Part shown: positions 62,010-64,000 of the stretch, one piece after another
Layout of the letters: each line of letters begins with the position of its first letter
Position numbering within the stretch: the first letter of the stretch is position 1
Source: Shewanella aquimarina
GTDB taxonomy: Bacteria > Pseudomonadota > Gammaproteobacteria > Enterobacterales > Shewanellaceae
Direction: 5' to 3'
Length of the DNA stretch: 64,000 bases
Assembly: GCF_023349185.1 (NCBI RefSeq)
Contig: NZ_JAKIKY010000002.1
Location: forward strand, 62,001 to 126,000
Made by a program: the position numbers and the translations under genes
Notes under the pieces: generated by a model
What the model saw: only the letters and a program-made list of their open reading frames with translations
Told to the model about the DNA's origin: nothing
Database searches by the model: none

Positions 62010-62043
62010 ATACTAATGGCCTATTATGACATTAATATGACAT
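62010..62043 (-). promoter_or_regulatory. Pho box and -10 element of the DUF47-pit promoter
   Basis: On the minus strand ATGTCAT-ATTA-ATGTCAT (62043-62026) is two 7-bp repeats with 11-bp period, differing from the consensus CTGTCAT only at the first base of each. After exactly 10 bp comes TAGTAT (62015-62010), the same geometry as the E. coli phoA promoter. Orientation points to the DUF47-pit operon, not to the divergent CYTH gene. Confidence 0.75.
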
Positions 62044-62106
62044 TGTGAAATTTTCATTAAAGTATAATGACACCTTCATTACAGTTCCGAATTTTAGATT
62101 AAAAAA

Positions 62107-63609
62107 GTGAGCAGCTGGCGAATGGAAGCCGAGATAGAGCTAAAACTATTTTTCCCCGAAAACAAACGCGAAGCCTTGGTATCACTGCTTAACAGTCTAC
62201 CCCATAGCGATGCAAAAGGCGCGGTTCATCTAACCAACAGTTACTACGATACTCAAGATCTGCAGCTCAGACGCTGGGACATGGGCTTGCGTATTCGTGG
62301 CCGCGACGGTCAATTTGAGCAGACCATCAAGACGGCCGGCACCGTGGTGGGCGGGGTGCACTCCCGTCCCGAGTACAATATTGATATCGATCAAGCAAAG
62401 GTTAATTTGTCACTTTTCCCTAGTGATATCTGGCCAGCAGGCGCCGATATCGGCGCGGTGCAGGCTGAGTTGGTGTCGCTGTTCGATACCGACTTTACCC
62501 GCATGAGCTGGCATATCTATCTCGACGAGAGCCTGGTCGAGGTGGCGCTGGATATCGGCAGCATAAGCGCCAACGGCCAGTGCGAGCCCATCTGCGAGCT
62601 GGAGTTTGAGTTGCTGGCGGGCGATGCCCAGGCCCTGTTGGCATTGGCCGAACGGGTGACAGAGCAGATCCCGGCGCGGCTCGGGCGAGCCAGCAAGGCG
62701 CAGCGGGGCTATCGTCTGGCTGCTATGGCCAGCCCCTTGCAGCTAGATACCCTGGCCTTTATCGCCTTGCCACAGAAGGGCACTCCGAAACAGGCCCTGG
62801 TGACCCTGCTGGAAACTGGCCTAGATCGCTGGCAGCTGCTGGAAGAGATGCTACTGGAATCTCGTCAGGCGGCGCGGCAGCTCCCCCTGCTGGGCTATCG
62901 TCTGCGCGCCTGTATTCGCCTGCTGCGCTGCACGCTGGCGCAGTTTGCCCTGTTGGATGACCCTCTGCTCGAGGCCTTCGCAGCCATAGAGTCTCAGCTA
63001 AGCTTCGTTGACAAGGGGCTGAGCCTGTGTGAGCTACTGGATGGCGATGGCGCCCTGCTGGGCAACCTGAGTGAGTCAGAACCTCTGTTGGCGGCGGTGC
63101 GCCAGCAGCTGGCAGGGCTCGATATGGCGCGGCAGATAGATGCCATGCTGGCAGATGTGACCTATGGTCAGTTGCAGGTGCGTCTGGTGAGTCTGCTGAT
63201 GGCGGTCAATGCCGGACAGGTGTATATCGGTGAGCAGCAGAGTCTGCAGGCCTTCGCCGATCAATTACAGGAAGCCTCTTGGCAGCGAATCGTCGATCTT
63301 ATGCCTTCCAATGCCGAGCTGAGCAGCGAAGATTATCAATCTTTTGCCAAGGCGCTGGATGAGAGCATACTGGTCGGGGTGGCCTATGGGGAGCTGTACA
63401 AGCACAAGTCGCGGGATCAGTTTCGTGCGCCTTGGCAAGATCTTGTGTTAGGCATACGCACCCTGGGGGCCTATCGCTGCCTGAGAGAAACCGCCGCTAC
63501 CCTGGGGCTTGAGATAGCCGACTGGCTGGATAGCAAGGAGCAGAGCCTGCTGTTTGCCATGGAGCATTCGCGCCGCTCGGCGCTTAAGGTGCAGCCCTAC
63601 TGGCGATAA
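62107..63609 (+). CDS. CYTH-domain inorganic triphosphatase (YgiF-like)
   Basis: The N-terminal CYTH domain (residues about 6-205) forms a triphosphate tunnel: signature EIELK at the start, SYYDTQDLQLRRWDMGLRIR, and CELEFELLAGD. A helical C-terminal part of about 290 residues resembles the CHAD domain. E. coli YgiF has the same layout and hydrolyses tripolyphosphate. The start is uncertain: GTG 62107 (500 residues) or ATG 62122 (MEAEIELKLFF), which fits the family better; neither has a strong ribosome site. Its position beside a phosphate transporter is suggestive. Confidence 0.87.
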   Translation: MSSWRMEAEIELKLFFPENKREALVSLLNSLPHSDAKGAVHLTNSYYDTQDLQLRRWDMGLRIRGRDGQFEQTIKTAGTVVGGVHSRPEYNIDIDQAKVNLSLFPSDIWPAGADIGAVQAELVSLFDTDFTRMSWHIYLDESLVEVALDIGSISANGQCEPICELEFELLAGDAQALLALAERVTEQIPARLGRASKAQRGYRLAAMASPLQLDTLAFIALPQKGTPKQALVTLLETGLDRWQLLEEMLLESRQAARQLPLLGYRLRACIRLLRCTLAQFALLDDPLLEAFAAIESQLSFVDKGLSLCELLDGDGALLGNLSESEPLLAAVRQQLAGLDMARQIDAMLADVTYGQLQVRLVSLLMAVNAGQVYIGEQQSLQAFADQLQEASWQRIVDLMPSNAELSSEDYQSFAKALDESILVGVAYGELYKHKSRDQFRAPWQDLVLGIRTLGAYRCLRETAATLGLEIADWLDSKEQSLLFAMEHSRRSALKVQPYWR

Positions 63610-63631
63610 CTGTCCAACAGAGCCATCACTC

Positions 63632-63676
63632 AACGGATGACTCGGCGCAATCGCCCTGAGTCATCCGTTACTTATT
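63632..63676. terminator. bidirectional terminator between the CYTH gene and the channel gene
   Basis: AACGGATGACTC (63632-63643) and GAGTCATCCGTT (63658-63669) form a perfect 12-bp stem, followed by ACTTATTTTTC. It overlaps the stop codon of the convergent channel gene. Confidence 0.8.
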
Positions 63677-64000
63677 TTTCTCATTTAACTGCTGCTTTAG
63701 CGTCGCAATTTCGGACAGCAGTGTCTCCTGATTCTTCTCCATTCGCTGCAATACCATCTCTAACTCATCACGCATCTGTTGGCTCTGGGCCTCCTGTCGC
63801 TGCTTGCTGTCGGGGGCGATGAAGATGGACGCCATGTAACCCGAGATCACCCCGAAGAAACTCACGCCACAGATGATCACCAGGCCGCCGATGAAGTGAC
63901 CCACTGTAGTGACTGGATAATAGTCGCCATAGCCCACGGTGGAGATAGTCACCAGCGCCCACCAGATGGCGTTTTCTGCTGTGTTGATATTGGCGTTGGG
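63668..64000 (-). CDS. potassium channel protein, C-terminal part (5' end outside window)
   Basis: The visible 110 residues contain the pore helix and selectivity filter of a voltage-gated-type potassium channel: NTAENAIWWALVTISTVGYGDYYPVT. The last membrane helix follows (FIGGLVIICGVSFFGVISGYMASIF). A cytoplasmic coiled-coil tail rich in Gln and Glu comes last (RDELEMVLQRMEKNQETLLSEIATLKQQL). The frame stays open to the window edge, so the sensor-like helices lie beyond it. Confidence 0.92.
   Translation of the reverse strand, partial: PNANINTAENAIWWALVTISTVGYGDYYPVTTVGHFIGGLVIICGVSFFGVISGYMASIFIAPDSKQRQEAQSQQMRDELEMVLQRMEKNQETLLSEIATLKQQLNEKNK

Overview
The window is a gamma-proteobacterial chromosome segment, almost certainly Shewanella. 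Support comes from the gene order mutL-miaA-hfq-hflX-hflK-hflC, petABC-sspA-sspB, argD-astA-astD, the crp/prkB/yheU/yheT/yheS block, a psrABC polysulfide/thiosulfate reductase operon beside a PhnD-domain sensor kinase, cydDC, putA and a DUF47-pit operon. The species cannot be fixed from sequence alone. No tRNA, rRNA, CRISPR array, transposase or integrase was found.

Layout. 1-6000: DNA repair, tRNA modification and RNA chaperone genes, then the HflKC membrane protease regulator. 6200-10000: cytochrome bc1 complex and the SspA/SspB stress pair. 10200-20150: pabA, a secreted S9 peptidase lipoprotein, an HDOD protein, and arginine metabolism (argD/astC, astA, astD) ending in a DUF1338 dioxygenase-like gene. 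20280-27240: a two-component system with a PepSY protein, crp, a Sel1 protein, prkB, yheU and yheT. 27380-34400: a Tat/GMC oxidoreductase pair, yheS, yheV and a POT transporter. 34600-43400: RNA helicases dbpA and rhlE, an AT-rich cassette-like island, and a WYL regulator next to a second FtsZ. 43480-50320: psrABC and its regulators. 50400-51700: a second cassette-like island. 51900-64000: cydDC, putA, an SH3-domain membrane protein, pit with DUF47, a CYTH triphosphatase and the end of a potassium channel.

The most striking unit is the pair at 38438-40665. A WYL-domain DNA-binding protein is followed by a full-length FtsZ paralogue that keeps the GTP-binding loops, the catalytic T7 loop and a DIP-type C-terminal peptide. 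The same perfect inverted repeat, CTGCGAC-N7-GTCGCAG, lies the same distance upstream of both start codons. This looks like an autoregulated, conditional second division or cytoskeletal system.

The second unusual theme is a family of ~200 bp structured repeats present in four copies (36157, 38041, 50398, 51501). They sit as two inverted pairs, each pair bounding a small island of orphan genes. Their stems differ in sequence but keep pairing, as expected for selection on structure. In each island an orphan gene is followed at once by an attC-like site. The one at 51293-51403 shows the classical integron attC architecture, including two extrahelical bases, although no integrase is present.

Regulatory signals supported by sequence include a Pho box with phoA-like geometry facing the DUF47-pit operon, an FNR-type box upstream of cydDC, and a set of palindromes upstream of psrA. 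Several genes carry short tandem duplications of their own 3' ends, stop codon included.
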